Shown: one piece after another, positions 11,994-13,582 of the stretch
Numbering within the stretch: the first letter of the stretch is position 1
Layout of the letters: the number at the start of each line of letters is the position of its first letter
Assembly (NCBI GenBank): GCA_027023665.1
Contig: JALVUY010000083.1
Coordinates: 1 to 13,582 of the forward strand
Direction: 5' to 3'
DNA from: Methanocaldococcaceae archaeon
GTDB taxonomy: Archaea; AGJL01; Methanococci; Methanococcales; Methanocaldococcaceae
Length of the DNA: 13,582 bases
The notes under the pieces: generated by a model
Told to the model about the DNA's origin: nothing
The model's input: the letters and a program-made list of their open reading frames with translations, nothing else
Database searches by the model: none
Made by a program: the position numbers and the translations under genes

Positions 11994-13582
11994 TTACATC
12001 CTACCAGGACAATTTATTCCTAACAACATTAATCCAGTTTCCAATACATTTTTAGTGCTTTTGACTAACGATAATCTTGATTTTTTAATATTTTCATCTT
12101 TAGATACTAAAACTGGACAATTTGCATAAAATCTATTGAATGTTTTAGCAAGTTCTAACAAGTAATTAGCTAATATATGCACTTTTCTATTCTCAGCACT
12201 TTCCTTAATTACATCTTTAAACTCATTTAACATTTTAATTAAACTTTTTTCTTCGTTAGTTAATTCATAGTTAAATATTGCCTCATCTTTAATGTTCTTA
12301 TTTTCAGCCTCTTCCAAAATTCTGCAACATCTTGCGTGGGCATACTGTATAAATGGACATCCTACTTTTTCAAAATCTAACGCCTCATCCCATTTAAATA
12401 TCATTGACTTTTCTGGAGAAATTCTTGCAATGTTATATCTAACAGCCCCCAATCCAATATCATAGGCTATTTTTTCATCTACTCCTCTTTTTTTACACTC
12501 TTCCTTAGCTCTCTTTATAGCCTCCTCTAACAACTCATCAGCACTAATAAATCTACCTTTTCTTGTACTCATTGAACCTTCTGGAAGTGAGATAAATTCA
12601 TAAAATATAACTTCTGGAACTTTACTACCTAACAATTTTAATGCTGCTTTAACCATTTCAGCAGTTAATTTGTGATCAGCTCCCAATACATCTATTCCAA
12701 TGTCACACTTTGATAGTTTATCCAAATGATAAGCAATATCTCTCGTTGAATACAAACTTGTTCCATTAGCCCTTGCTAAAACCATTTTCTTTTGAATACC
12801 AAAATCTGACAAATCGAGTATATATGTATCTTCTTTAATTACCTTACCAGTCTCCATTAACCTCTTTATAACATCTTTAACCATTCCATTTCTTACATAA
12901 GAGCTTTCCCAAACAAATGTATCATGCTCAATATTTAAATTTTTTAATGTTTCTTTTATTCCATCCAATGCATACTTAACTGCAAATTCAAATTTTTTGA
13001 CAATTTCATTATCTTCATTCCTCTCCAAAGCATTTTCATATTCTCTCATTAATTCAAGGATTTTTTCCTCTTCTTCTGGATGTTCTTCCAAATACTTATT
13101 AATTTTTACATAAGTTTCAGCAATTGCGTGATCCTTCTTCTTATTTTCATCTAAACCAAACAACTCTATACCATAAACAACCAACGCCATCTGCCTACCC
13201 ATATCATTTACATAGTAATGAGTTTCAACATCATAACCATAAAACTCCAATATTCTTTTTAAACAATCTCCAATAATAGCATTTCTCAAATGTCCAATAT
13301 GTAAAGGTCCGTTAGGATTTGCAGAAGTATGTTCTAAAATAATTTTTATTCCTTTTTTGTCTCCTCTCCCATAATTATGTCCTTCTCTATTAATCTCCTC
13401 TGTTAAATCTCTACCTAATTTATTGTAGTCTATATAGAAGTTTATGTATCCATTAACTACCTTTATTTCTTTAACACCCTCAATATTCATACTTTTTAAC
13501 TTATTTGCTATACTTTCGGCAATCTCTTTTGGACTTTTCTTTAATTCTTTAGATAATTTAAAGCAAATATTAACAGAATAAT
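11994..13582 (-). CDS. argS: Arginyl-tRNA synthetase (partial, N-terminus outside window)
   Basis: Class I synthetase that charges tRNA-Arg. The minus-strand frame is open to the window edge: 30 codons lie ahead of the first internal ATG (13488-13490) and read [20 protein letters not shown] and onward, the typical Add-1 N-terminal domain. So 528 residues are visible and some tens are missing. The HIGH motif in [13 protein letters not shown] is encoded at 13290-13301. YYVNDMGRQ follows, typical of ArgRS. The KMSKS region is SMSTRKG (12555-12575), the variant form common in ArgRS. The C-terminal DALR-type helical domain includes [16 protein letters not shown] and [11 protein letters not shown], and the protein ends at CPGRM with a methionine last, as usual for the family. 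The stop codon is one base from island C. From memory argS and trpG are also neighbours in M. jannaschii (MJ0237-MJ0238). Confidence 0.95.
   Translation of the reverse strand, partial: YSVNICFKLSKELKKSPKEIAESIANKLKSMNIEGVKEIKVVNGYINFYIDYNKLGRDLTEEINREGHNYGRGDKKGIKIILEHTSANPNGPLHIGHLRNAIIGDCLKRILEFYGYDVETHYYVNDMGRQMALVVYGIELFGLDENKKKDHAIAETYVKINKYLEEHPEEEEKILELMREYENALERNEDNEIVKKFEFAVKYALDGIKETLKNLNIEHDTFVWESSYVRNGMVKDVIKRLMETGKVIKEDTYILDLSDFGIQKKMVLARANGTSLYSTRDIAYHLDKLSKCDIGIDVLGADHKLTAEMVKAALKLLGSKVPEVIFYEFISLPEGSMSTRKGRFISADELLEEAIKRAKEECKKRGVDEKIAYDIGLGAVRYNIARISPEKSMIFKWDEALDFEKVGCPFIQYAHARCCRILEEAENKNIKDEAIFNYELTNEEKSLIKMLNEFKDVIKESAENRKVHILANYLLELAKTFNRFYANCPVLVSKDENIKKSRLSLVKSTKNVLETGLMLLGINCPGRM

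Noticed and set aside
1..13582. CRISPR array or defence island
   Set aside because: No regularly spaced repeats, cas-like genes or nuclease clusters were seen; the genes are housekeeping and cofactor-synthesis genes.

Overview
The window reads as chromosomal DNA of a thermophilic methanogen, almost certainly Methanocaldococcus or a close relative. Protein-coding DNA is very A+T-rich, intergenic DNA even more so, and the protein set is archaeal and methanogenic: an archaeal A-type ATPase D subunit, FtsZ2, an archaeal arginyl-tRNA synthetase, a tetrahydromethanopterin glutamate ligase and a radical SAM protein of the methanopterin-methylase type. Many start codons have a GGTGA-like or GGAGG-like ribosome binding site 4-10 nt upstream, which lets several starts be moved downstream to ATG or TTG.

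Layout. 2-349 (+) is the C-terminal end of a gene cut by the window edge, probably prephenate dehydrogenase. 351-3167 (-) holds purE, the ATPase D subunit, a DUF2118 protein and an endonuclease III fused to a GIY-YIG-like (DUF123) domain. 3308-3907 (+) is a fumarase beta subunit, divergent from purE. 3925-5722 (-) is a DUF167 gene overlapping a dual-cluster radical SAM gene. The radical SAM gene is divergent from mptN (5899-6774, +), so two methanopterin-related genes share one intergenic region. 6798-8617 (-) carries a small HTH regulator downstream of ftsZ2. 8879-10146 (+) is a two-gene unit of a CBS-pair protein and trpF. 10469-11572 (-) is trpG with an unrecognised 161-residue downstream protein, and 11994-13582 (-) is argS, cut by the window edge.

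From memory, the block tyrA-nth-DUF2118-atpD-purE-fumB-DUF167-rSAM-mptN-HTH-ftsZ2 matches M. jannaschii MJ0612-MJ0622. CBS-trpF resembles MJ0450-MJ0451 and argS-trpG resembles MJ0237-MJ0238, so the window appears to join three segments that are apart in that species.

The parts ordinary annotation does not explain are G+C-rich, hairpin-rich islands in two intergenic regions: island A (10196-10405) between trpF and the trpG unit, and islands B and C (11760-11843 and 11877-11992) between argS and trpG. A and C each have a TATA-like box about 26 bp upstream of the first structured base on the + strand, which suggests transcribed structured RNAs. Island C also resembles the 3' tail and right end of IS200/IS605-family TnpB elements, where the omega (guide) RNA lies. 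Island A contains a CPxCG zinc-ribbon-like fragment broken by a stop, so a decayed TnpB element is possible there too. These are the best candidates for something new; I cannot decide between stand-alone ncRNA and mobile-element relic from the sequence alone.
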